This document shows positions 49,801 through 62,618 of a DNA stretch of 64,000 bases, in pieces. The position numbers were made by a program, and so were the translations under genes. Position 1 is the stretch's first letter, and each line of letters starts with the position of its first letter. Origin of the DNA: Euonymus europaeus (taxonomy: Eukaryota > Streptophyta > Magnoliopsida > Celastrales > Celastraceae). The notes beneath the pieces are model-generated. The model saw only the letters and a program-made list of their open reading frames with translations, was not told the DNA's origin and did not search any database. The stretch covers positions 9,870,501 to 9,934,500 of the forward strand of contig OY756958.1 in the NCBI GenBank assembly GCA_963580455.1, written 5' to 3'.

Positions 49801-52440
49801 AAAACCCCAACTTTCTATGACAAATAGACAAAAATTTTAAAAGCTCCACCTTAGAGAGAGTTGTGCAACTTCGGACTATCAAAATTGCTCGGTGTACACT
49901 TTTTATTGTTCTTCTATGTCAAATTTTACGAGTATAAGCTTCCTCGGTTATTTCGATGCCAAAACCCCAACTTTCTATGACAAATGGACAAAAACAATAA
50001 AAGCTCCTCTAGAGAGAGAGTTGTGCAACTTCGGACTATCAAAATTGCTCGGTGTACACTATTTATTGTTCTTCTATGTCAAATTTTACGAGTATATGCT
50101 TCCTGGATTATTTTGATTCCAAAACCCCAACTTTCTATGACAAATAGACAAAAATTTTAAAAGCTCCTCCTTAGAGAGAGTTGTGCAACTTCGGACTATC
50201 AAAATTGCTCGGTGTACACTTTTTATTGTTCTTCTATGTCAAATTTTACGAGTATAAGCTTCCTCGGTTATTTCGATGCCAAAACCCCAACTTTCTATGA
50301 CAAATGGACAAAAACAATAAAAGCTCTTCCAGAGAGAGAGTTGTGCAACTTCGGACTATCAAAATTGCTCGGTTTACACTATTTATTGTTCTTCTATGTC
50401 AAATTACGAGTATATGCTTCCTGGATTATTTTGATTCCAAAACCCCAACTTTCTATGACAAATAGACAAAAAATTTAAAAGCTCCTCCTTAGAGAGAGTT
50501 GTGCAACTTCGGACTATCAAAATTGCTCGGTGTACACTTTTTATTGTTCTTCTATGTCAAATTTTACGAGTATAAGCTTCCTCGGTTATTTCGATGTCAA
50601 AACCCCAACTTTCTATGACAAATGGACAAAAACAATAAAAGCTCCTCTAGAGAGAGAGTTGTGCAACTTCGGAATATCAAAATTGCTCGGTGTACACTAT
50701 TTATTGTTCTTCTATGTCAAATTTTACGAGTATATGCTTCCTGGATTATTTTGATTCCAAAACCCCAACTTTCTATGACAAATAGACAAAAATTTTAAAA
50801 GCTCCTCCTTAGAGAGAGTTGTGCAACTTCGGACTATCAAAATTGCTCGGTGTACTCTTTTTATTGTTCTTCTATGTCAAATTTTACGAGTATAAGCTTC
50901 CTCGGTTATTTCGATGCCAAAACCCCAACTTTCTATGACAAATGGACAAAAACAATAAAAGCTCTTCCAGAGAGAGAGTTGTGCAACTTCGGACTATCAA
51001 AATTGCTCGGTGTACACTATTTATTGTTCTTCTATGTCAAATTACGAGTATATGCTTCCTGGATTATTTTGATTCCAAAACCCCAACTTTCTATGACAAA
51101 TAGACAAAAATTTTAAAAGCTCTTCCTTAGAGAGAGTTGTGCAACTTCGGACTATCAAAATTGCTCGGTGTACACTTTTTATTGTTCTTCTATGTCAAAT
51201 TTTACGAGTATAAGCTTCCTCGGTTATTTCGATGCCAAAACCCCAACTTTCTATGACAAATGGACAAAAACAATAAAAGCTCTTCCAGAGAGAGAGTTGG
51301 GCAACTTCGGACTATCAAAATTGCTCGGTTTACACTATTTATTGTTCTTCTATGTCAAATTACGAGTATATGCTTCCTGGATTATTTTGATTCCAAAACC
51401 CCAACTTTCTATGACAAATAGACAAAAATTTTAAAAGCTCCTCCTTAGAGAGAGTTGTGCAACTTCGGACTATCAAAATTGCTCGGTGTACACTTTTTAT
51501 TGTTCTTCTATGTCAAATTTTACGAGTATAAGCTTCCTCGGTTATTTCGATGCCAAAACCGCAACTTTCTATGACAAATGGACAAAAACAATAAAAGCTC
51601 CTCTAGAGAGAGAGTTGTGCAACTTCGGACTATCAAAATTGCTCGGTGTACACTATTTATTGTTCTTCTATGTCAAATTTTACGAGTATATGCTTCCTGG
51701 ATTATTTTGATTCCAAAACCCCAACTTTCTATGACAAATAGACAAAAATTTTAAAAGCTCCTCATAGAGAGAGTTGTGCAATTTCGGACTATCAAAATTG
51801 CTCGGTGTACACTTTTTATTGTTCTTCTATGTCAAATTTTACGAGTATAAGCTTCCTCGGTTATTTCGATGCCAAAACCCCAACTTTCTATGACAAATGG
51901 ATAAAAACAATAAAAGCTCTTCCAGAGAGAGAGTTGTGCAACTTCGGACTATCAAAATTGCTCGGTTTACACTATTTATTGTTCTTCTATGTCAAATTAC
52001 GAGTATATGCTTCCTGGATTATTTTGATTCCAAAACCCCAACTTTCTATGACAAATAGACAAAAATTTTAAAAGCTCCTCCTTAGAGAGAGTAGTGCAAC
52101 TTCGGACTATCAAAATTGCTCGGTGTACTCTTTTTATTGTTCTTCTATGTCAAATTTTACGAGTATAAGCTTCCTCGGTTATTTCGATGCCAAAACCCCA
52201 ACTTTCTATGACAAATGGACAAAAACAATAAAAGCTCTTCCAGAGAGAGAGTTGTGCAACTTCGGACTATCAAAATTGCTCGGTGTACACTATTTAATGT
52301 TCTTATATGTCAAATTACGAGTATATGCTTCCTGGATTATTTTGATTCCAAAACCCCAACTTTCTATGACAAAAAGACAAAAATTTTAAAAGCTCCTCCT
52401 TAGAGAGAGTTGTGCAACTTCGGACTATCAAAATTGCTCG
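46864..52440. repeat. HOR-956 family block (B3/B1/B2 dimers)
   Basis: Dimers start at 46,864 B3, 47,184 B1, 47,502 B2, 47,820 B3, 48,140 B1 (aagcttgctcgg), 48,458 B2, a lone chimeric monomer at 48,776, 48,936 B3, 49,256 B1, 49,574 B2, 49,892 B3, 50,212 B2, 50,530 B3, 50,850 B1, 51,168 B2, 51,486 B3s, 51,805 W and 52,123 B1. B1-B2-B3 units of 956 bp recur at 47,184 and 49,256, and one of 955 bp at 50,850. Private marks include tatgactaatgg near 47,909, gttgggcaac near 51,297 and aaaaccgcaac near 51,556. Confidence 0.88.
48776..48935. repeat. Chimeric B-head/A-tail monomer
   Basis: This monomer reads gtgtacactttttattg and caaattttacgag, as B does, then gtttatgcttcctgg, attttgattcc and aatagacaaaaatttt, as A does. 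It lies between an A monomer (48,618) and a B3 dimer (48,936). A crossover within the monomer near 48,820, between B and A copies out of register, would create it and remove one monomer from the dimer count. Confidence 0.85.
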
Positions 52441-53077
52441 GTGTACACTTTTTATTGTTCTTCTATGTCAAATTTTACGAGTATAAGCTTCCTCGGTTAT
52501 TTCGATGCCAAAACCCCAACTTTCTATGACAAATGGACAAAAATAATAAAAGCTCTTCCAGAGAGAGAGTTGTGCAACTTCGGACTATCAAAATGGCTGT
52601 GTTTACACTATTTATTGTTCTTCTATGTCAAATTACGAGTATATGCTTCCTGGATTATTTTGATTCCAAAACCCCAACTTTCTATGACAAATAGACAAAA
52701 ATTTTAAAAGCTCCTCCTTAGAGAGAGTTGTGCAACTTCGGACTATCAAAATTGCTCGGTGTACACTTTTTATTGTTCTTCTATGTCAAATTTTACGAGT
52801 ATAAGCTTCCTCGGTTATTTCGATGCCAAAACCCCAACTTTCTATGACAAATGGACAAAAACAATAAAAGCTCCTCTAGAGAGAGAGTTGTGCAACTTCG
52901 GACTATCAAAATTGCTCGGTGTACACTATTTATTGTTCTTCTATGTCAAATTTTACGAGTATATGCTTCCTGGATTATTTTGATTCCAAAACCCCAACTT
53001 TCTATGACAAATAGACAAAAATTTTAAAAGCTCCTCATAGAGAGAGTTGTGCAATTTCGGACAATCAAAATTGCTCG
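52441..53077. repeat. K-B3s dimer pair with aaaatggctgtgttt mark
   Basis: K (52,441) is an I-type dimer (acaaaaataataaaagc) whose A monomer starts with the unusual aaaatggctgtgtttacac in place of aaaattgctcggtttacac, three base differences within a short stretch. It is followed by B3s (52,759, 319 bp). The same pair recurs at 55,621/55,939 and 60,074/60,392, so the mark traces copies of one ancestral segment. Confidence 0.9.
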
Positions 53078-55620
53078 GTGTACACTTTTTATTGTTCTTC
53101 TATGTCAACTTTTACGAGTATATGCTTCCTGGATTATTTCGATGCCAAAACCCCAACTTTCTATGACAAATGGACAAAAACAATAAAAGCTCTTCCGGAG
53201 AGAGAGTTGTGCAACTTCGGACTATCAAAATTGCTCGGTGTACACTATTTATTGTTCTTCTATGTCAAATTATGAGTATATGCTTCCTGGAATATTTTGA
53301 TTTTAAAACCCCAACTTTCTATGACAAATAGACAAAAATTTTAAAAGCTCCTCCTTAGAGAGAGTTGTGCAACTTCGGACTATCAAAATTGCTCGGTGTA
53401 CACTTTTTATTGTTCTTCTATGTCAAATTTTACGAGTATAAGCATCCTCGGTTATTTCGATGCCAAAACCCCAACTTTCTATAACAAATGGACAAAAACA
53501 ATAAAAGCTCTTCCAGAGAGAGAGTTGTGCAACTTCGGACTATCAAAATTGCTCGGTTTACACTATTTATTGTTCTTCTATGTCAAATTACGAGTATATG
53601 CTTCCTGGATTATTTTGATTCCAAAACCCCAACTTTCTATGACAAATAGACAAAAATTTTAAAAGCTCCTCCTTAGAGAGAGTTGTGCAACTTCGGACTA
53701 TCAAAATTGCTCGGTGTACTCTTTTTATTGTTCTTCTATGTCAAATTTTACGAGTATAAGCTTCCTCGGTTATTTCGATGCCAAAACCCCAACTTTCTAT
53801 GACAAATGGACAAAAACAATAAAAGCTCTTCCTGAGAGAGAGTTGTGCAACTTCGGACTATCAAAATTGCTCGGTGTACACTATTTATTGTTCTTCTATG
53901 TCAAATTACGAGTATATGCTTCCTGGATTATTTTGATTCCAAAACCCCAACTTTCTATGACAAATAGACAAAAATTTTAAAAGCTCCTCCTTAGAGAGAG
54001 TTGTGCAACTTCGGACTATCAAAATTGCTCGATGTACACTTTTTATTGTTCTTCTATGCCAAATTTTACGAGTATAAGCTTCCTCGGTTATTTCGATGCC
54101 AAAACCCCAACTTTCTATGACAAATGGACAAAAACAATAAAAGCTCTTCCAGAGAGAGAGTTGCGCAACTTCGGACTATCAAAATTGCTCGGTTTACACT
54201 ATTTATTGTTCTTCTATGTCAAATTACGAGTATATGCTTCCTGGATTATTTTGATTCCAAAACCCCAACTTTCTATGACAAATAGACAAAAATTTTAAAA
54301 GCTCCTCATAGAGAGAGTTGTGCAATTTCGGACATTCAAAATTGCTCGGTGTACACTTTTTATTGTTCTTCTATGTCAACTTTTACGAGTATATGCTTCC
54401 TGGATTATTTCGATGCCAAAACCCCAACTTTCTATGACAAATGGACAAAAACAATAAAAGCTCTTCCAGAGAGAGAGTTGTGCAACTTCGGACTATCAAA
54501 ATTGCTCGGTGTACACTATTTATTGTTCTTCTATGTCAAATTATGAGTATATGCTTCCTGGAATATTTTGATTTTAAAACCCCAACTTTCTATGACAAAT
54601 AGACAAAAATTTTAAAAGCTCCTCCTTAGAGAGAGTTGTGCAACTTCGGACTATCAAAATTGCTCGGTGTACACTTTTTATTGTTCTTCTATGTCAAATT
54701 TTACGAGTATAAGCATCCTCGGTTATTTCGATGCCAAAACCCCAACTTTCTATAACAAATGGACAAAAACAATAAAAGCTCTTCCAGAGAGAGAGTTGTG
54801 CAACTTCGGACTATCAAAATTGCTCGGTTTACACTATTTATTGTTCTTCTATGTCAAATTACGAGTATATGCTTCCTGGATTATTTTGATTCCAAAACCC
54901 CAACTTTCTATGACAAATAGACAAAAATTTTAAAAGCTCCTCCTTAGAGAGAGTTGTGCAACTTCGGACTATCAAAATTGCTCGGTGTACTCTTTTTATT
55001 GTTCTTCTATGTCAAATTTTACGAGTATAAGCTTCCTCGGTTATTTCGATGCCAAAACCCCAACTTTCTATGACAAATGGACAAAAACAATAAAAGCTCT
55101 TCCCGAGAGAGAGTTGTGCAACTTCGGACTATCAAAATTGCTCGGTGTACACTATTTATTGTTCTTCTATGTCAAATTACGAGTATATGCTTCCTGGATT
55201 ATTTTGATTCCAAAACCCCAACTTTCTATGACAAATAGACAAAAATTTTAAAAGCTCCTCCTTAGAGAGAGTTGTGCAACTTCGGACTATCAAAATTGCT
55301 CGATGTACACTTTTTATTGTTCTTCTATGTCAAATTTTACGAGTATAAGCTTCCTCGGTTATTTCGATGCCAAAACCCCAACTTTCTATGACAAATGGAC
55401 AAAAACAATAAAAGCTCTTCCAGAGAGAGAGTTGCGCAACTTCGGACTATCAAAATTGCTCGGTTTACACTATTTATTGTTCTTCTATGTCAAATTACGA
55501 GTATATGCTTCCTGGATTATTTTGATTCCAAAACCCCAACTTTCTATGACAAATAGACAAAAATTTTAAAAGCTCCTCCTTAGAGAGAGTTGTGCAACTT
55601 CGGACTATCAAAATTGCTCG
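53078..55620. repeat. S-Y-B1-R block, tandem duplication of 1,271 bp
   Basis: Copy 1 starts at 53,078 (S), 53,396 (Y), 53,714 (B1) and 54,032 (R). Copy 2 starts at 54,349, 54,667, 54,985 and 55,303. All four offsets equal 1,271 bp. S resembles the V dimer (caacttttacgagtatatgc, then ttatttcgatgcc) but keeps ctatgacaaatgg. The R dimers start with the mark ctcgatgtacac. Small differences: cttccggag near 53,196, cttcctgag near 53,830 against cttcccgag near 55,101, and tatgccaaattt near 54,056. Confidence 0.93.
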
Positions 55621-58600
55621 GTGTACACTTTTTATTGTTCTTCTATGTCAAATTTTACGAGTATAAGCTTCCTCGGTTATTTCGATGCCAAAACCCCAAC
55701 TTTCTATGACAAATGGACAAAAATAATAAAAGCTCTTCCAGAGAGAGAGTTGTGCAACTTCGGACTATCAAAATGGCTGTGTTTACACTATTTATTGTTC
55801 TTCTATGTCAAATTACGAGTATATGCTTCCTGGATTATTTTGATTCCAAAACCCCAACTTTCTATGACAAATAGACAAAAATTTTAAAAGCTCCTCCTTA
55901 GAGAGAGTTGTGCAACTTCGGACTATCGAAATTGCTCGGTGTACACTTTTTATTGTTCTTCTATGTCAAATTTTACGAGTATAAGCTTCCTCGGTTATTT
56001 CGATGCCAAAACCCCAACTTTCTATGAAAAATGGACAAAAACAATAAAAGCTCCTCTAGAGAGAGAGTTGTGCAACTTCGGACTATCAAAATTGCTCGGT
56101 GTACACTATTTATTGTTCTTCTATGTCAAATTTTACGAGTATATGCTTCCTGGATTATTTTGATTCCAAAACCCCAACTTTCTATGACAAATAGACAAAA
56201 ATTTTAAAAGCTCCTCATAGAGAGAGTTGTGCAATTTCGGACTATCAAAATTGCTCGGTGTACACTTTTTATTGTTCTTCTATGTCAACTTTTACGAGTA
56301 TATGCTTCCTGGATTATTTCGATGCCAAAACCCCAACTTTCTATGACAAATGGACAAAAACAATAAAAGCTCTTCCAGAGAGAGAGTTGTGCAACTTCGG
56401 ACTATCAAAATTGCTCGGTGTACACTATTTATTGTTCTTCTATGTCAAATTACGAGTATATGCTTCCTGGAATATTTTCATTCCAAAACCCCAACTTTCT
56501 ATGACAAATAGACAAAAATTTTAAAAGCTCCTCCTTAGAGAGAGTTGTGCAACTTCGGACTATCAAAATTGCTCGGTGTACACTTTTTATTGTTCTTCTA
56601 TGTCAAATTTTACGAGTATAAGCATCCTCGGTTATTTCGATGCCAAAACCCCAACTTTCTATGACAAATGGACAAAAACAATAAAAGCTCTTCCAGAGAG
56701 AGAGTTGTGCAACTTCGGACTATCAAAATTGCTCGGTTTACACTATTTATTGTTCTTCTATGTCAAATTACGAGTATATGCTTCCTGGATTATTTTGATT
56801 CCAAAACCCCAACTTTCTATGACAAATAGACAAAAATTTAAAAAGCTCCTCCTTAGAGAGAGTTGTGCAACTTCGGACTATCAAAATTGCTCGGTGTACT
56901 CTTTTTATTGTTCTTCTATGTCAAATTTTACGAGTATAAGCTTCCTCGGTTATTTCGATGCCAAAACCCCAACTTTCTATGACAAATGGGCAAAAACAAT
57001 AAAAGCTCTTCCAGAGAGAGAGTTGTGCAACTTCGGACTATCAAAATTGCTCGGTGTACACTATTTATTGTTCTTCTATGTCAAATTACGAGTATATGCT
57101 TCCTGGATTATTTTGATTCCAAAATCCCAACTTTCTATGACAAATAGACAAAATTTTAAAAGCTCCTCCTTAGGGAGAGTTGTGCAACTTCGGACTATCA
57201 AAATTGCTCGGTGTACACTTTTTATTGTTCTTCTATCTCAAATTTTACGAGTATAAGCTTCCTCGGTTATTTCGATGCCAAAACCCCAACTTTCTATGAC
57301 AAATGGACAAAAACAATAAAAGCTCTTCCAGAGAGAGAGTTGTGCAACTTCGGACTATCAAAATTGCTCGGTTTACACTATTTATTGTTCTTCTATGTCA
57401 AATTACGAGTATATGCTTCCTGGATTATTTTGATTCCAAAACCCCAACTTTCTATGGCAAATAGACAAAAATTTTAAAAGCTCCTCCTTAGAGAGAGTTG
57501 TGCAACTTCGGACTATCAAAATTGCTCGGTGTACACTTTTATTGTTCTTCTATGTCAAATTTTACGAGTATAAGCTTCCTCGGTTATTTCGATGCCAAAA
57601 CTCCAACTTTCTATGACAAATGGACAAAAACAATAAAAGCTCCTCTAGAGAGAGAGTTGTGCAACTTCGGACTATCAAAATTGCTCGGTGTACACTATTT
57701 ATTGTTCTTCTATGTAAAATTTTACGAGTATATGCTTCCTGGATTATTTTGATTCCAAAACCCCAACTTTCTATGACAAATAGACAAAAATTTTAAAAGC
57801 TCCTCATAGAGAGAGTTGTGCAATTTCGGACTATCAAAATTGCTCGGTGTACACTTTTTATTGTTCTTCTATGTCAAATTTTACGAGTATAAGCTTCCTC
57901 GGTTATTTCGATGCCAAAACCCCAACTTTCTATGACAAATGGACAAAAACAATAAAAGCTCTTCCAGAGAGAGAGTTGTGCAACTTCGGACTATCAAAAT
58001 TGCTCGGTTTACACTATTTATTGTTCTTCTATGTCAAATTACGAGTATATGCTTCCTGGATTATTTTGATTCCAAAACCCCAACTTTCTATGACAAATAG
58101 ACAAAAATTTTAAAAGCTCCTCCTTAGAGAGAGTTGTGCAACTTCGGACTATCAAAATTGCTCGGTGTACACTTTTTATTGTTCTTCTATGTCAAATTTT
58201 ACGAGTATAAGCTTCCTCGGTTATTTCGATGCCAAAACCCCAACTTTCTATGACAAATGGACAAAAATAATAAAAGCTCTTCCAGAGAGAGAGTTGTGCA
58301 ACTTCGGACTATCAAAATTGCTCGGTTTACACTATTTATTGTTCTTCTATGTCAAATTACGAGTATATGCTTCCTGGATTATTTTGATTCCAAAACCCCA
58401 ACTTTCAATGACAAATAGACAAAAATTTTAAAAGCTCCTCCTTAGAGAGAGTTGTGCAACTTCGGACTATCAAAATTGCTCGGTGTACACTTTTTATTGT
58501 TCTACTATGTCAAATTTTACGAGTATAAGCTTCCTCGGTTATTTCGATGCCAAAACCCCAACTTTCTATGACAAATGGACAAAAACAATAAAAGCTCGTC

Positions 58601-58801
58601 TAGAGAGAGAGTTGTGCAACTTCGGACTATCAAAATTGCTCGGTGTACACTATTTATTGTTCTTCTATGTCAAATTTTACGAGTATATGCTTCCTGGATT
58701 ATTTTGATTCCAAAACCCCAACTTTCTATGACAAATAGACAAAAATTTTAAAAGCTCCTCATAGAGAGAGTTGTGCAATTTCGGACAATCAAAATTGCTC
58801 G
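54349..58801. repeat. Segmental duplication of 4,453 bp (14 dimers), copy 1
   Basis: The order is S, Y, B1, R, K, B3s, S', Y', B1', then dimers at 57,211, 57,529, 57,847, 58,165 and 58,483. Nine consecutive dimer starts (54,349 to 56,576, with 55,303 and 55,621 among them) recur exactly 4,453 bp downstream. Rare shared marks include cttcccgag (55,101 and 59,554), aaaatggctgtgttt (near 55,772 and 60,225), ggaatattttcattcc (near 56,470 and 60,923), aaatgggcaaaaac (near 56,986 and 61,281), ccttagggagag (near 57,169 and 61,463) and ttctatctcaaattt (near 57,231 and 61,526). Confidence 0.93.
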
Positions 58802-61800
58802 GTGTACACTTTTTATTGTTCTTCTATGTCAACTTTTACGAGTATATGCTTCCTGGATTATTTCGATGCCAAAACCCCAACTTTCTATGACAAATGGACA
58901 AAAACAATAAAAGCTCTTCCAGAGAGAGAGTTGTGCAACTTCGGACTATCAAAATTGCTCGGTGTACACTATTTATTGTTCTTCTATGTCAAATTATGAG
59001 TATATGCTTCCTGGAATATTTTGATTTTAAAACCCCAACTTTCTATGACAAATAGACAAAAATTTTAAAAGCTCCTCCTTAGAGAGAGTTGTGCAACTTC
59101 GGACTATCAAAATTGCTCGGTGTACACTTTTTATTGTTCTTCTATGTCAAATTTTACGAGTATAAGCATCCTCGGTTATTTCGATGCCAAAACCCCAACT
59201 TTCTATAACAAATGGACAAAAACAATAAAAGCTCTTCCAGAGAGAGAGTTGTGCAACTTCGGACTATCAAAATTGCTCGGTTTACACTATTTATTGTTCT
59301 TCTATGTCAAATTACGAGTATATGCTTCCTGGATTATTTTGATTCCAAAACCCCAACTTTCTATGACAAATAGACAAAAATTTTAAAAGCTCCTCCTTAG
59401 AGAGAGTTGTGCAACTTCGGACTATCAAAATTGCTCGGTGTACTCTTTTTATTGTTCTTCTATGTCAAATTTTACGAGTATAAGCTTCCTCGGTTATTTC
59501 GATGCCAAAACCCCAACTTTCTATGACAAATGGACAAAAACAATAAAAGCTCTTCCCGAGAGAGAGTTGTGCAACTTCGGACTATCAAAATTGCTCGGTG
59601 TACACTATTTATTGTTCTTCTATGTCAAATTACGAGTATATGCTTCCTGGATTATTTTGATTCCAAAACCCCAACTTTCTATGACAAATAGACAAAAATT
59701 TTAAAAGCTCCTCCTTAGAGAGAGTTGTGCAACTTCGGACTATCAAAATTGCTCGATGTACACTTTTTATTGTTCTTCTATGTCAAATTTTACGAGTATA
59801 AGCTTCCTCGGTTATTTCGATGCCAAAAGCCCAACTTTCTATGACAAATGGACAAAAACAATAAAAGCTCTTCCAGAGAGAGAGTTGCGCAACTTCGGAC
59901 TATCAAAATTGCTCGGTTTACACTATTTATTGTTCTTCTATGTCAAATTACGAGTATATGCTTCCTGGATTATTTTGATTCCAAAACCCCAACTTTCTAT
60001 GACAAATAGACAAAAATTTTAAAAGCTCCTCCTTAGAGAGAGTTGTGCAACTTCGGACTATCAAAATTGCTCGGTGTACACTTTTTATTGTTCTTCTATG
60101 TCAAATTTTACGAGTATAAGCTTCCTCGGTTATTTCGATGCCAAAACCCCAACTTTCTATGACAAATGGACAAAAATAATAAAAGCTCTTCCAGAGAGAG
60201 AGTTGTGCAACTTCGGACTATCAAAATGGCTGTGTTTACACTATTTATTGTTCTTCTATGTCAAATTACGAGTATATGCTTCCTGGATTATTTTGATTCC
60301 AAAACCCCAACTTTCTATGACAAATAGACAAAAAATTTAAAAGCTCCTCCTTAGAGAGAGTTGTGCAACTTCGGACTATCAAAATTGCTCGGTGTACACT
60401 TTTTATTGTTCTTCTATGTCAAATTTTACGAGTATAAGCTTCCTCGGTTATTTCGATGCCAAAACCCCAACTTTCTATGACAAATGGACAAAAACAATAA
60501 AAGCTCCTCTAGAGAGAGAGTTGTGCAACTTCGGACTATCAAAATTGCTCGGTGTACACTATTTATTGTTCTTCTATGTCAAATTTTACGAGTATATGCT
60601 TCCTGGATTATTTTGATTCCAAAACCCCAACTTTCTATGACAAATAGACAAAAATTTTAAAAGCTCCTCATAGAGAGAGTTGTGCAATTTCGGACTATCA
60701 AAATTGCTCGGTGTACACTTTTTATTGTTCTTCTATGTCAACTTTTACGAGTATATGCTTCCTGGATTATTTCGATGCCAAAACCCCAACTTTCTATGAC
60801 AAATGGACAAAAACAATAAAAGCTCTTCCAGAGAGAGAGTTGTGCAACTTCGGACTATCAAAATTGCTCGGTGTACACTATTTATTGTTCTTCTATGTCA
60901 AATTACGAGTATATGCTTCCTGGAATATTTTCATTCCAAAACCCCAACTTTCTATGACAAATAGACAAAAATTTTAAAAGCTCCTCCTTAGAGAGAGTTG
61001 TGCAACTTCGGACTATCAAAATTGCTCGGTGTACACTTTTTATTGTTCTTCTATGTCAAATTTTACGAGTATAAGCATCCTCGGTTATTTCGATGCCAAA
61101 ACCCCAACTTTCTATGACAAATGGACAAAAACAATAAAAGCTCTTCCAGAGAGAGAGTTGTGCAACTTCGGACTATCAAAATTGCTCGGTGTACTCTTTT
61201 TATTGTTCTTCTATGTCAAATTTTACGAGTATAAGCTTCCTCGGTTATTTCGATGCCAAAACCCCAACTTTCTATGACAAATGGGCAAAAACAATAAAAG
61301 CTCTTCCAGAGAGAGTTGTGCAACTTCGGACTATCAAAATTGCTCGGTGTACACTATTTATTGTTCTTCTATGTCAAATTACGAGTATATGCTTCCGGGA
61401 TTATTTTGATTCCAAAATCCCAACTTTCTATGACAAATAGACAAAAATTTTAAAAGCTCCTCCTTAGGGAGAGTTGTGCAACTTCGGACTATCAAAATTG
61501 CTCGGTGTACACTTTTTATTGTTCTTCTATCTCAAATTTTACGAGTATAAGCTTCCTCGGTTATTTCGATGCCAAAACCCCAACTTTCTATGACAAATGG
61601 ACAAAAACAATAAAAGCTCTTCCAGAGAGAGAGTTGTGCAACTTCGGACTATAAAAATTGCTCGGTTTACACTATTTATTGTTCTTCTATGTCAAATTAC
61701 GAGTATATGCTTCCTGGATTATTTTGATTCCAAAACCCCAACTTTCTATGGCAAATAGACAAAAATTTTAAAAGCTCCTCCTTAGAGAGAGTTGTGCAAC

Positions 61801-62618
61801 TTCGGACTATCAAAATTGCTCGGTGTACACTTTTATTGTTCTTCTATGTCAAATTTTACGAGTATAAGCTTCCTCGGTTATTTCGATGCCAAAACACCAA
61901 CTTTCTATGACAAATGGACAAAAACAATAAAAGCTCCTCTAGAGAGAGAGTTGTGCAACTTCGGACTATCAAAATTGCTCGGTGTACACTATTTATTGTT
62001 CTTCTATGTAAAATTTTACGAGTATATGCTTCCTGGATTATTTTGATTCCAAAACCCCAACTTTCTATGACAAATAGACAAAAATTTTAAAAGCTCCTCA
62101 TAGAGAGAGTTGTGCAATTTCGGACTATCAAAATTGCTCGGTGTACACTTTTTATTGTTCTTCTATGTCAAATTTTACGAGTATAAGCTTCCTCGGTTAT
62201 TTCGATGCCAAAACCCCAACTTTCTATGACAAATGGACAAAAACAATAAAAGCTCTTCCAGAGAGAGAGTTGTGCAACTTCGGACTATCAAAATTGCTCG
62301 GTTTACACTATTTATTGTTCTTCTATGTCAAATTACGAGTATATGCTTCCTGGATTATTTTGATTCCAAAACCCCAACTTTCTATGACAAATAGACAAAA
62401 ATTTTAAAAGCTCCTCCTTAGAGAGAGTTGTGCAACTTCGGACTATCAAAATTGCTCGGTGTACACTTTTTATTGTTCTTCTATGTCAAATTTTACGAGT
62501 ATAAGCTTCCTCGGTTATTTCGATGCCAAAACCCCAACTTTCTATGACAAATGGACAAAAACAATAAAAGCTCTTCCAGAGAGAGAGTTGTGCAACTTCG
62601 GACTATCAAAATTGCTCG
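58802..62618. repeat. Segmental duplication, copy 2 (one A monomer lost)
   Basis: This matches 54,349 to about 58,324. The offset is 4,453 bp up to the dimer at 61,029 and 4,294 bp from 62,141 onward. The difference is accounted for by loss of an A monomer before 61,189 plus small indels: two bases lost from the GA run at ccagagagagttg near 61,307, and one base regained at acaaaaatttt near 61,442. Copy-specific changes include ccaaaagcccaac near 59,824 and gcttccgggatt near 61,391. Confidence 0.9.
61029..61348. repeat. B-B junction from loss of an A monomer
   Basis: The B monomer at 61,029 (aagcatcctcgg) is followed at 61,189 by another B (gtgtactctttttattg, aagcttcctcgg, aaatgggcaaaaac). 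In the parallel copy at 56,576-56,893 an A monomer lies between the equivalent monomers. The loss is therefore younger than the 4,453-bp duplication. Confidence 0.93.

Noticed and set aside
56576..57256. Longest open frame, 226 codons, suggesting a protein of tandem ~106-residue repeats
   Set aside because: It exists only because one stop in the repeat (ttttaa) changed to tttaaa near 56,838 and one base was lost near 57,154. The same peptide is interrupted by stops in almost every other dimer, and its start is a GTG inside the repeat landmark. There is no sign of selection for coding.
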